Of a DNA stretch of 48,641 bases, positions 35,701 to 46,206 are shown piece after piece. Every line of letters starts with the position of its first letter. The stretch's first letter is position 1. Source of the DNA: Emmonsiellopsis sp. PD_33. Lineage: Eukaryota; Ascomycota; Eurotiomycetes; Onygenales; Ajellomycetaceae. The stretch covers positions 1 through 48,641 of the forward strand of contig JANTQF010000264.1 of assembly GCA_032988165.1 (NCBI GenBank). Reading direction: 5' to 3'. The position numbers and the translations under genes are program-made. The notes beneath the pieces were generated by a model. The model did no database searches. It worked only from the letters and a program-made list of their open reading frames with translations, and was not told the DNA's origin.

Positions 35701-36218
35701 CCTGGAGGAGAAGGATGATGGGGAAAATGACCGGGGGCAGGATGGTGGTCATGACTCTCATAATCTGGTTCTCCAGCAGAGGCACTCCAAGACTGCTGAG
35801 GACTATTTGAAACAGGATTTTCCAAAAATCCAACAACAGGCTCCCGAACAGAGGGAAGATTGCGCGAGGAGGTAGGTTCACCAAGACTGGAAGTTACCAA
35901 TGGAGTCTGATGGGTGCCAAAATAACTCTCCTGTTGGTCCATTGTCGGTGAGCCGTTGGGAACGTCGTCGTGCTTGTTGTTATCTGTTGCGAAGAGATCT
36001 GCTGTCTCGGTAGGATGTGTAGTGGAGTGGTTGATGGCATCATCAGATGCCTCATCATTCTGACCGACCATTATGTCGATCAATGAGATGGTTTCGGTGC
36101 AAATGATTTCCCGTAGAGTAGAGCTACCCTCATCAGCACGTCGAGGTTGGGGGTGTGGTCCAGGATTTAGGAAATGCAATGAACGGGGTCGAATATTCTG
36201 TAACCAGTTAATTGACAT
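32788..36218 (-). CDS. Large WD40-repeat protein with disordered N-terminus
   Basis: Two exons on the minus strand, 36218-34035 and 33978-32788, give 3375 nt and 1124 residues. The join restores NLTGAPHG then YSAQLPQSEEFFKAKTMYTKYKASM. The first ~450 residues are Ser/Pro/Asp/Glu-rich and look disordered (for example DDYDYPDDELEDENSG). The C-terminal part, about residues 740-1090, holds degenerate WD40 blades: LTGHRDFGFACAWSPD, LATANQDGIVNIWDARMW and YRSLRFSPIGGG. It resembles an uncharacterised fungal WD family of the S. pombe C2A9.03 type, from memory. Such propellers usually scaffold complexes; no enzyme motif is seen. ATG 36218 may be too early: another ATG, 49 codons in, precedes VGQNDEASDD. 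Confidence 0.78.
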
Positions 36219-38803
36219 ACGTTCCCGTACTATATTGATGACGCATCATACCTCCTCCCCCTTTCAGTCATTCGCGGGGCTCACACCCACAGAGGTCGAG
36301 TCCTGATACGTTGGTCCGAATATCAGTGAAATGGGTTGGGGAGTAATATGTAGGCTGCAAATCTGTAGATTAGCACGCAGAAACTAAGGGAAAGGAGCAA
36401 CGTGAGCTGGTAGAGTGCGAAATGAATATCCCCTAGAGGGACCCTCCAAATAGGGTTCCAGCGCAGGAAAAAGACCAGCAAGACATCACAAGATCATTCA
36501 AGGTCTTGTGTATAGTGAGATAAGGAGGCAAGAGAAATAGAGACATGGCCATACGAAGTAAGAAAAACAAGAAGAGCTGAGAGAGAAGGCAAGATGCTCT
36601 GTGGAGGCCAGAAACACCAAAGCTGCAGCTAACACTTTTATGAACAGGACAAGGCAGGGAGTGCATCACTGAGGCCAATGATTCCAGCAAACAGCAACCA
36701 GACTGGCTCAGTGTGACTGTCTCAGTGTAACTCTTTTCAGAAGAAAAAGGGTGTGTTGATTTTATCTCCAGCTGGAGCAGAAGAGCAAAGTGGCAGCGCG
36801 TGGGTAAAGTGTTGCCTCCCTGAAGCATACAGTCTTGCAGCACGGCAGCCCAGAGCCAGGGCTTTCAATAGCCAGCGAGACTTGAACACAACGCGAAGCA
36901 GCCAGAGTGCTTGAAACAGAACTAGATCCAGCGTCTAGAGAGAGAAAACAGAGAGATGATTTGCGTGGGTCGAACGGGGGGTGGCTGAGTGTGGGGAGAA
37001 ACCAGTGATTTGCGACGCGAAGGAAAGATTGAAGGCACACACCGTGGAAGGGTGGAACAGTGCCAGAGCAGGAGAGCAACTTGAAGGTGTATCCGATGCT
37101 GCTCTGGCAGAGGAGAGGAGGCAGTGAATGGAGAGAGAAACAAGAAGCTGAGGGGGAGGATGGAGATGAAGCTGGGAGGATGGAGGTTGATGTTGAGCAG
37201 AGAGCTGTCTGTCGTCGCCAATGCAGCCGTGGCCCGCTTTGTGGGGGAGCAGTGCTGGGGGTGGGCCGGAGCCCGGGGAAACATGCTGTTTTGGGCTTAG
37301 CAGGGCCTGGAACACAGGCTGGTGCTGCTTTAACACTCTGACATCATCACATCTGCTATCACACAATTCACCCCCTGAGACTGAGACTGGTCTTGCACAC
37401 TTGTTTCTTCTTCTCTTGGGATGCAGACAGAACCAAGGAGTGGAGCTGTCACATCCTGTCACTCCCTTTCTGATGCATCAAAGGAGGTGCTGACCAGGAC
37501 CCTGGAACTGCAACAGCAAGCCATCAGCCATCCGTCCTTGGGCAGCAACACACTGGGCCTGCTGCATCAGCTCACTACCCGCCAGCAAACTCCGGTTCCA
37601 TAAATCTACTACGCCTTGTCCAAAACGAAAAACAGAAAAAAAAAGAAAAGAAAAGAAAGAGGGGGAAACAGTCACAAGCTCAGTGATCCTTCCCAGTAAA
37701 AAATCCTCCGAAGCAGCACGCATATTGCATCATCTGTCTTTTAAAGCCACAACCACTAATCACCGTCTGCGGAGCAAACAGCGGTGGGTGAAGTGAAGAA
37801 TATTGTGATGATGATGTTTTCAAGCTACATGCATTTCACTTAACCATCAGGGCCTGGTTTTGGGTTTTGTTTTGCATTCAAGTTACCACCGGACTGGAAG
37901 CAAACATCTCTTGTTGACCCCGCGAGACCTGAGCCAATCATTTGAAGATTGTCCCCAAAGGATGCTTTTCCCCAGATCAGCCCCCGGGACAGTCTGGCTA
38001 ATTACTGGGATTGAAAGAAACCACTAAATGTGAAATACATAATCTTACATACAGTAAGTAGTGTTTGACACCTCCATTTCCTACCTAATAGGTACTAAGT
38101 CGAGATACTCTTTACACTAACCATCTACCCAGCAGGAAAATTACCATCCAGCAGTGACATCTCTGTACGTGAGGAAAGGAGAGAAACAGACAGGATGAGT
38201 TAGTTACAAGAAGAATAGGTAATTTATATGTAAGTCTATGTATAAACTATGCCTTTTCCAACTTGGTGGATTGTTCAATCCCAAATATTAGCCAGCTCAT
38301 CCCGGCAATTACCAATCCCGCTTTTTTCCCCCTTCGCGCCTCCAGCAGATTTCGCATTGCCGAATTCGACCAGGCACAGCGCCAGCACGAGTTACATATG
38401 CCAACTATTCTTAGAGCGGCACCATCTTCGCATAATTGACTGTCCAATAATCCGTGGACATCGGTAATTTCTAATCTGGCACTGGAGTGGAAGAGAGAGT
38501 GAAAAGACGGCAAAGAAGCAGGGAACTCGTTTGGGGACTAGTTAGCTAGAACGGCCCAGGGAGCTAGCCCTTGCATTTATCCAGGCTCAACATCCGATGC
38601 GGAGATAGCTCCTGAACCCTCCCCTGTCGGGTAATGAATAATATGAACATCCGCAAGAATATGGATGGAAATGTTTTCCCGCCTTGATGAACCCTTGTGG
38701 GCTTTCATGATCCATCCCGATTTGCCCGAGCTATTTGCCTGAGCTTCGGCTTCCAGAGTGGGATCTGTTGCCGTCTCCAGATCTAGCCTCGAAGACAATA
38801 TCT
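36219..38803. other. Long spacer with a CpG-poor, GC-moderate part
   Basis: Upstream of the WD40 gene and downstream flank before the GH43 promoter. Roughly 36440-37740 is unusually poor in CpG although not AT-rich, with lines such as 37321-37500 lacking CpG altogether. Several minus-strand frames of 90-175 codons exist but have low-complexity content and no motif. It may hold long 5' UTR sequence of the WD40 gene. Confidence 0.5.
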
Positions 38804-38826
38804 GGCTAATATGGACTGGGTATATA
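38804..38826 (+). promoter_or_regulatory. XlnR-type site and TATA box of GH43 gene
   Basis: GGCTAA at 38804-38809 matches the core consensus of the xylanolytic activator XlnR/Xyr1. TATATA follows at 38821-38826, 91 bp before the ATG. The spacing is sensible for an induced hemicellulase gene. A six-base match can occur by chance. Confidence 0.45.
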
Positions 38827-38916
38827 GAGAGACGGACGTCCGCCCATTGCTTCCATCCTCGCCATTGAGGTTGGATCTTGAGGGTGCAAGGACTGGTTAT
38901 TTGTACGCCAGAAACA

Positions 38917-40719
38917 ATGAGGTACCTCGCTGCTGTCGGTACGGCATTGTTGAGTTTGCCAATCTGCGGTGCTTTCGCCGGCAATTCATCATATACGAAC
39001 CCCATACTACCTGGCTGGCACTCCGATCCCAGCTGTGTCTACGTCCGCGACGGCCATGATGCGTTTTTCTGCGTCGCTTCGACGTTCGGGGTGTATCCTG
39101 GCATCCCCATTTACGGCAGCAAGGACCTCATGAATTGGAAACTGGCCAGTCATGCGTTTAACAGACCGAGCCAAGTTCCATGGCTCAAAATCGCCGAAGG
39201 CCAGCAAAATGGAATCTTTGCCGTGACACTGCGGTACCATGAAGGCACGTTCTATGCCATTACGACGTTTACCAATCCCGTCAATCTAGGTCTTATTTTC
39301 AAGACCGAGGACCCTTATCGTGATGACGCCTGGTCTGAACCCATTCAATTCAACTCCAGCGTAATTGATCCGGATCTATTTTGGGACGATGACGGCCAGG
39401 TGTACGTGACATCCCAGGGAATTAGCCAGCAAACCATCGACATCGAAACTGGCGAAGTTAGCGAGCCCTACGACATATGGGGAGGAACTGGAGGGGTATG
39501 GCCCGAAGGTCCGCATATTTACAAAAAGGATGGGTACTATTATCTTATGATTGCGGAGGGAGGGACCGAGCTTGATCATTCAGTGAGAATTGCTCGCTCG
39601 AAGAATATCAAAGGCCCTTACGAGTCGTATGCCGGCAACCCTATCATGACAAACGCGAACACGACCGAATACTTCCAAACCGTTGGCCACGCGGATCTCT
39701 TCCAGGATGCATCCGGCCAGTGGTGGGGCACGGCGCTGTCGACTCGTTCTGGCCCTGAGTATGAGATCTTCCCAATGGGCCGGGAAACGGTACTATTTCC
39801 CGTTACTTGGGAAGAAGGAGAATGGCCGATTCTACAGCCCGTGCGTGGGTGCATGGAAGGGTGGAAGCTCCCAAAACCCAGCAAAAAGATACGTGGAGCC
39901 GGTGACTTTGTCAATGAGCCAGACGTGGTCAACTTTGCCCCTGGGTCTTCCCTCCCTGCCCACTTCGTTCACTGGCGCTACATCAACCCAGAGGACTTCG
40001 TCGTCTCCCCGAAGGGACACCCACATACGCTTCGATTGACACCATCAAGAGGAAACTTGACCGCAAGCCCGCCAGAGATCCCATACACGGATCCAATGAC
40101 ATTGGTCATGCGCCGGATCACAGATTCGCTCTTTACATTCTCAGCCGATGTATCGTTCGACCCTACCCACGCAGAGCAGGAGTCCGGCGTGACCCTTTTC
40201 CTAACCCAAATGCAGCACGCCGATCTCGCAATTGTCGGGCTTCCTTCGGACGATGGCGAAATCGTCCCCCATATTAGCTTCAAGGTGATGGTCCAGCGGG
40301 AATTTTACGACGGAGTCATTCCGGAGACAGTCGTCAAACCCATCCCCGCCAGCTGGCGCGGCCATCCGATCCGGTTCCAGATCCAAGCCGCGAACTTGAC
40401 ACACTTTACGCTCTCAGCCAGCTCGACGAAGAAGCATCATGGTGGGAAAGAAGAATTATTTGGCGTTGCGTCGGGAGAGATTTTTAGTGGAAGTCCAGGT
40501 CAATTTACTGGTGAGATTCCCCCTTCCGCGTTTAACTCGAAAGAAAGATAACTGACATCCTTTCCTACCTACGTATCAGGGACTCTTGTCGGTGCATATG
40601 CAACTACCAATGGCGGGAACGTGACGACCGATTCATATATCAGTAAATGGAGATATCATGGAGAGGGGCAGTACATTGGCGACGATGAACGGGTACCATA
40701 TACACCATTTGTATATTAA
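38917..40719 (+). CDS. Secreted GH43 beta-xylosidase/arabinofuranosidase-like enzyme
   Basis: Glycoside hydrolase family 43 enzyme expected to remove xylose or arabinose from hemicellulose fragments. Exons 38917-40510 and 40580-40719 give 577 residues. ATG 38917 starts a clear signal peptide (MRYLAAVGTALLSLPICGAFA). The five-bladed propeller shows the general base in HSDPS (Asp37), the pKa-modulating Asp in VIDPDLFWDDDG (Asp151) and the acid in WPEGPH (Glu197). The C-terminal part is a beta-sandwich module of the GH43_C2 type. The second exon completes it with GTLVGAYATTNGG and the end TPFVY. Intron 40511-40579 has GTGAGA as donor. Exact substrate preference within GH43 cannot be read off. 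Subfamily placement would need a tree. Confidence 0.9.
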
Positions 40720-42763
40720 GTTACTGGTAATTTAACCCGACCAGGGGCGAATTGCGCCTGCTAGTGTCTTTCCCAGCACAGCGAGCCATCAATCAGTTTG
40801 CCTTCGTGTCTTCATTTCAAGTTGTTAAAACCAATAACCCATTCACCCCCCTCTAAGAGCGGCGTGAAATGTTTTCTCCGCATGCCGGGGGCGGGGCGGG
40901 GGCGGGGACCGCAACGGCCCGGGGGATCCGCTTGACCATATCGGCTCTAGCTCAGGGTTTTGGCGAGTTGAAACATCTCAATTTTTCGAACCAGGAGCAA
41001 AAAAAAAAAAAAAAAAAGCAAAGGCAGAAGCAAAATGGAACCTGTCATATTTTTACCCCCTTTGCATTTGCTTTTTGTTCCCTGAACCGGCCTTATGCAT
41101 GGACTTTTCTAAAGCTTGGGTCACCAATTAGTCCCCAAAACTAACGGACAACCAATGGCTCCCATCCTCTTAATTTTTGGGGATGAGGGAAACCCCGAAA
41201 AGGCAATGAGTGCAGTATTTAGTAAATCTGTCATATGCATGTCAATATTTCCCCGTGTTTATCTTGATTTTAGGGGGGAACGGGGTATGGCGTCAACCAT
41301 CAACGGTTTCCACTGGACTTGTTCGACGACATCGGAAACCACAGTCCGTGCTGCTTTGCCAACTCATATACATAGTCAGCCCCTATTTTCTTTAAATATG
41401 AGCTGCGTCGATTTGAGGGGAGAAGGAAATCTAGTATTGTCTGTACAGAGTAAGTTACTAATTAATGACCTAATTGCCTGTGGATGATACAACTAATTAC
41501 TCATGACTAACTTAGCTTTGTCCTAAAGGAGAGATATCAAAAGGGAAGGAAGGAAATCAGAACTTTCTTTTTAGAAATCATCCGAGAGGGGCTCTGGGAG
41601 GGGACAAGATGACCTATTTTTACATATACAATGGCTCATTGTTTAATGCATGCATGCATGGGAATATCATCAAATTCAAAATTCAAGTCTGCCGAGCTTT
41701 TTGACCTCTCCTTTTCTGCGGACTTCCCACTGCCTGCTGGAGGCTTTGCGGACGGGGCTGGACTAGGAGGGGACATGACCTGGCTATTTTTTTAATGGGC
41801 CGTCCATTATGGGAAGAGGGTCCTGGATATTCCAAGCAATGGGTGAGGAAATTGGGTGCCGTACCTTGTCAAAATGACCTGGATGGCATTGTTCGTCCTG
41901 GGAAGGCTGAAATCTATGGGCACAAAAGCCCCCAACTATTATTGTGGCAAGGCAGGCCTATATTAAAGCAAGTATAAAGTACAAGAGTTCAATATAAGGA
42001 CAAACTCACAAAACATTCCCCCTGGTCAATTTTCAGGTCATTGAAGAATATCTACGGAGTAGGCCTGTCTTATTAACAGTCACTTGAATTATACTATCAT
42101 TGCTAACAGTTATGACCATCTTGAAGGAGGAAATTGATATTGGCTCATTAAGGTATAGAATGTGAGCCCTGTCCCCTTGAAAACTTTGTTCAGGTGGCGC
42201 CGTTTTTAACAATACAACTGCTTGCTTGGATCCATGAAATCATTTTATCTAACATCATGACTGACATCAACTTGTTGGTTTGTTTTGTTGGAGCTGATGG
42301 CAGGGAGCAGTGACAGGGAAATGGTCGGTATGCGAATAGCTGCACGCAATGATATCAACATCTACCCTGCTTCACGAGAGTCAATGAACACTCAGGTAAG
42401 CTATTCTCTACCTCCGGATTAAATCCGGATATAAACACTGTCCTGTTTCTATGTAGTGGTTCTTGTTTAGCCTGATATTGTATTGCATACTGATGCGGAG
42501 AAGAACTACACCCACCAGAGCGAATCGAGGCCGGGACGGGATAAGGAAGGGGGATATAGGGGAATTTAACTGCTTTGTAGCAAGAAGAAATACATTGGGT
42601 AGATAGTTTAACTTGGGCTTATGTCTCCAAGGATTCAACCCCTTTTTATTCGACCTGCCACATACTAGTACTTTAAGAAACATAAAACCCTAATTAGTTA
42701 CGATCCGTCTCGACAAATGCCCCCCCTTACTCCATCATCCCCTCCGGCCAACCCATCAATCAA
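40720..42763. other. Convergent spacer, no gene seen
   Basis: Between the 3' ends of the GH43 and esterase genes. It contains an A-tract at about 40999-41016, a GCGGGG-rich patch near 40890-40920, ATGCATGCATGC near 41649-41660 and TACGGAGTA at 42053-42061. Frames are short and featureless. Confidence 0.55.
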
Positions 42764-43714
42764 TCAATTCTCCGGCGCCTTCTTCAAATCCCACCCCCCA
42801 AAGAAATTCAGAACAGTCCTGGTAAAATCCAACGACCGGTCCTTACAATCATCGCGCTTCGAATCAGCACTATCCCCTGTACTATCCGGCCAGCAATGGC
42901 CCAGCTCATACACGCGATAATGCTGCACAACATTACGAAACCCACGACACGAATAGCTCGTCACATCATACCCGCCCCTATCCCCAGACACCTCACGATC
43001 CTTCACGGGGTCGCAGCCATCCCGCTTCCCCCACCAACCAACCCACTCCCCCACGTCCGGGAGGGGTCCACCACTGCCCGGCCCGGTGGGATGGTAAGGG
43101 ATAGTCTCATCCTTCTCGCCATGCGACTCTAGAATGGCCCGGCGCTTCGGACAGCCGCTATATTCCAAGTCCGTGTAGAGAGCCGCAGCGGCCATGGCGA
43201 AGGCGGCGAACTCATCACCGTTGTCCGAGCAGGCGAGGAGATCCACGAAGCCGCCGCCATTGCTCTTGCCAGAGGCATAGATGCGGTTGTCGTCGATGCA
43301 GTAATTTTCACGTAGATGCGCGAGCAGATCGGTCGTGAATTGCAAATCGTCTACTCCTTCCACCGCATAGCTGGGACCCTGCCAGGCCTTTTCGACGCCG
43401 GCGGGGTAGACGGCTAGATATTTTTGGCCCTTGGGGTACTGGTCGAATAAGGAGACTTTGTACTGGTTACTTGGTGAGCCGTTTTTGCCGTGGTAATCGA
43501 CTATCAGAGGCCACTTTTTGCCGAGATGGTCGTTGTAGCCGTCTGGCACCCTGATGCCGTAGTTACGTGTCCAGTTGCCGGATTGTAGGCTGTGGGTTTC
43601 TGGGTCGTCGTGGAATCCTGAATTGTGCTTTTTGGCGCAGCCAGGGGCGAGCTGAGCGGCCTGGACGGAGCTGGATGCCAGGAGGCACAGGGCTGCGTAG
43701 GTTGCAGAGCGCAT
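42764..43714 (-). CDS. Secreted feruloyl esterase (CE1-like)
   Basis: Intronless 316-residue serine esterase that should release ferulic acid from arabinoxylan. A signal peptide MRSATYAALCLLASSSVQA opens the protein. The alpha/beta-hydrolase nucleophile elbow is GKSNGGG with Ser151, the acid Asp202 lies in HGEKDETIPYH and the base His273 in YELGHCWP. DYHGKNGS near residue 73 fits the oxyanion-hole strand. Ten or so Cys residues suggest disulfides. Sequence and layout match the fungal feruloyl esterase C/D group related to polyhydroxybutyrate depolymerases; which of the two I cannot settle. It faces the GH43 gene tail to tail, about 2 kb away. Confidence 0.88.
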   Translation of the reverse strand: MRSATYAALCLLASSSVQAAQLAPGCAKKHNSGFHDDPETHSLQSGNWTRNYGIRVPDGYNDHLGKKWPLIVDYHGKNGSPSNQYKVSLFDQYPKGQKYLAVYPAGVEKAWQGPSYAVEGVDDLQFTTDLLAHLRENYCIDDNRIYASGKSNGGGFVDLLACSDNGDEFAAFAMAAAALYTDLEYSGCPKRRAILESHGEKDETIPYHPTGPGSGGPLPDVGEWVGWWGKRDGCDPVKDREVSGDRGGYDVTSYSCRGFRNVVQHYRVYELGHCWPDSTGDSADSKRDDCKDRSLDFTRTVLNFFGGWDLKKAPEN

Positions 43715-44639
43715 CGTGGCGGGAGGGGATGGACGTGTATGATGCGGCGAGTGTTGAAGAATGGAGAAGAGGTATGCTTTCTCCCCCCGTCAGTCTTGAG
43801 CAGTCTCTCCTCTGGAGGCTGATGGGGTTTTATGCCAATCATAGCCCTTTCCGAGTAGACAATTTCATGTCAGCGGAGTTCAGATGTCCGTCCTAACCGT
43901 GGAAGCGTTGAATTCCCCGCACGAGGATCCCCGAACTATATCGGCTCGGGGCACCTGTTGAAGGCTTAACTTCCGGTCCCGGAAACTGCGGATTAAAATC
44001 TAGGATTCTCTAGAGAAATCATTTCTAGCTGATAGCTGTGTGCTTCCATCTCAGTCCTGGATTCGACCGACGCAACCAAGGACCCAAGTCGCTCAAAACA
44101 GAATAAACAGCTGAATACTTCAATTAGTTGATAGGAGATCAAGAGGGGCGTATTTGTTTTTATTTTGACCTTCTTTACGGATAACTTGACGCTCTCGGTT
44201 ATCCACCGGGTATCTAGATATAGAAAGGGATATTCGGTGTTTCCTTGATTCCCTCACGTATGAGGTTTTTAATACAAACGACAAGGACGGAAGAAAACGA
44301 TGAGTACATATATAGTCGCATTTAAAAGATTTGCTAAGATTATCCCGCTCTGTTTCTTCTAGCTAGACAACACAACGGACAGCTACGCAGATGAAACTTT
44401 CCCACGCCTAGCAATCAAATCGAATGACGAGTAAACGATAGGGGAGGGCACGCCGTTCCCAAACATCGAACATATATTATGAGTGTGCTTGTTTCCCCAT
44501 GTAAACTTTCAGTCCAATTGGAAGAACTTCGCCCAAACCCCGGGCATAATTAAACGCATAGACGATAACTAATAGCATTGACTGAATGCCACATGCATCA
44601 TTTAATTTGCAACTAAAGCAGAATCAGGACGTGCATGCT
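43715..44639. other. Esterase upstream region
   Basis: Promoter side of the esterase gene (minus strand) plus spacer up to the sulfotransferase pseudogene. I see no gene and no GGCTAA/TTAGCC site close to the esterase start. Confidence 0.5.
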
Positions 44640-45590
44640 GCTCGCTCTGTGTTTTCGCGATACCACTCAAGATGGGGATGCAACAACAAGAGTCAAGCAC
44701 ATCAGCAGAAATGGCCTGACCTGCATGGCCTGCTAATATGGCCAATGAGGTTCCAAACGTATCGCAATCAAGCTTCCCCAAGGAACTTGCGAGACTCGTG
44801 TTTGTCAACAATAGCATAGAAGTGCCACATCGTGGTTTCCATATCACCATTTCAGAAAATGTATGTGGTAACAGTTCCCTGAGAGCCCTTGAGACAGACG
44901 AGGGAAGGTTTTTCATTAGGGATTCCAGTGCAGTCGTAGCGGGAAACCACGATAATTCTAGACACTAATTCCCAGGTATCCGGAGTCCATGTAGGCGTGG
45001 AAGATTGGGTTCCCATTGGCGTGGAACTCAGCAATGGCACCTTTAGAACTCCAGTTTACTCAGGCGTTGCCGTTGGGTAGGAGTCGGGTGCTACCTTGGG
45101 GTTTTGAAAGCAGGTTGTTGGGTTGATGGAAGGCTGTTTCCTCGTTGATAACGTGAAATTCATGTTTATCGGTCAACTTGTGATTGCCAGCTCTCAGTCC
45201 ACGAATAGTCTCATAATTCTGCCAGGGTCACGATCTCCCTCAAAGGAAAAGATGACAACTTTGCCCTTCCAGCGCGCGGCGTGGAACTTGGTTGACCAGA
45301 TGGAGTAGTATCCCTAGCCAGACCAAACAAGTCTCCGTCATCACGGAATATATACGGAGCAGCTTTTCGCGGGTCATGCTAACTTTCAGGAAATCCCGCA
45401 AATGGGGAAGGAAAAAGATAGTCCTTCTCAACATCCTGAGCGGCGGAAATTGTAATATTCAGCCGTGGAGGGGCCAGATCGCTCCGCGATTTGAATTGCC
45501 AATCCGCAGATGCGAGGCACGACAACGCCGCGAGGGCCAAACCGCATTTGATAATGGCAAACGATGCGTTCTAAGGCGCTGATTAGCCCA
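44640..45590 (-). pseudogene. Arylsulfotransferase-like (ASST) pseudogene
   Basis: On the minus strand, pieces of the fungal arylsulfotransferase family appear in order but in shifting frames. They include a signal-like ALAALSCLASADWQF, then LNITISAAQDVEKDYLF, PYIFRDDGDL, WSTKFHAARWKGKVVIF, GNHKLTDKHEFHVINEE, GSTRLLPNGNA, GAIAEFHANGNPIFHAYMD and CTGIPNEKPSLVCLKG. Nonsense codons fall within conserved stretches (minus-strand TGA at 45194-45196 and 45060-45062, TAG at 44958-44960), and several frameshifts separate the rest. Introns cannot explain this pattern. No start ATG is seen in the signal frame. Members of this family are secreted beta-propeller proteins of largely unknown substrate in fungi. 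Boundaries are approximate. Confidence 0.8.
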
Positions 45591-46206
45591 CGGAGTTTTC
45601 ATATTTGCTGCTATCGAAGGGTACACTAACCTCGGTGGGGTACTCCGCACTTGAATGCGCTGCGAGTTGATAGCTCGATTGCAAGTGATATCTTCTGGGG
45701 AAATAGGATTCGAGTATCGGGAACAGTTTAGCAATAAATTGGCAAATGAAGTCTTCTTGCATATATGCCAGACAGTTTTTCAGGGGTTCAGCTGCTAATT
45801 ATCAGTATTTTCGTCGCGGTGGACAGCTATTCATCATGTTGATTCTCATATTGCGTCAACAAGGCCAGGCAGGATCTTGGACTTCTGATTGACTGGAAAT
45901 AACGTGCTCAGCATCAGATATGAGTCAACGGAGTCTTCCCTGCTGCTATGTTGTTCATTTCAGGCATTAGTACTCCGTAGATCTGGTTAATAACTGTGGG
46001 AATTCTGAAGGTCGGGATGGCGGAATATTGATGATCAGCCTCCAACTAAATATCAGGAATTTTCATCCCACACAACCTTGGAAAACCTCATTTATCACAG
46101 CGAAAGCAGCTGACTCTGGCTGCATCTTTGAGGAATTGATATACGTATGCACAAAAGTGTCCTCGAGAGCGTATAATTAGGTCTCCACAATTGTAATTTC
46201 TCGCAG
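45591..46206. other. Spacer before transporter gene
   Basis: Separates the pseudogene and the transporter ATG. TACTCCGTA occurs at 45971-45979. No gene seen. Confidence 0.5.

Noticed and set aside
38577..39005. 142-codon minus-strand frame over the GH43 start
   Set aside because: It overlaps the GH43 promoter and signal peptide region in antisense and shows no motif.
44602..44968. Frames on both strands taken as small genes
   Set aside because: The minus-strand segments belong to the arylsulfotransferase pseudogene; the plus-strand frame is its antisense.
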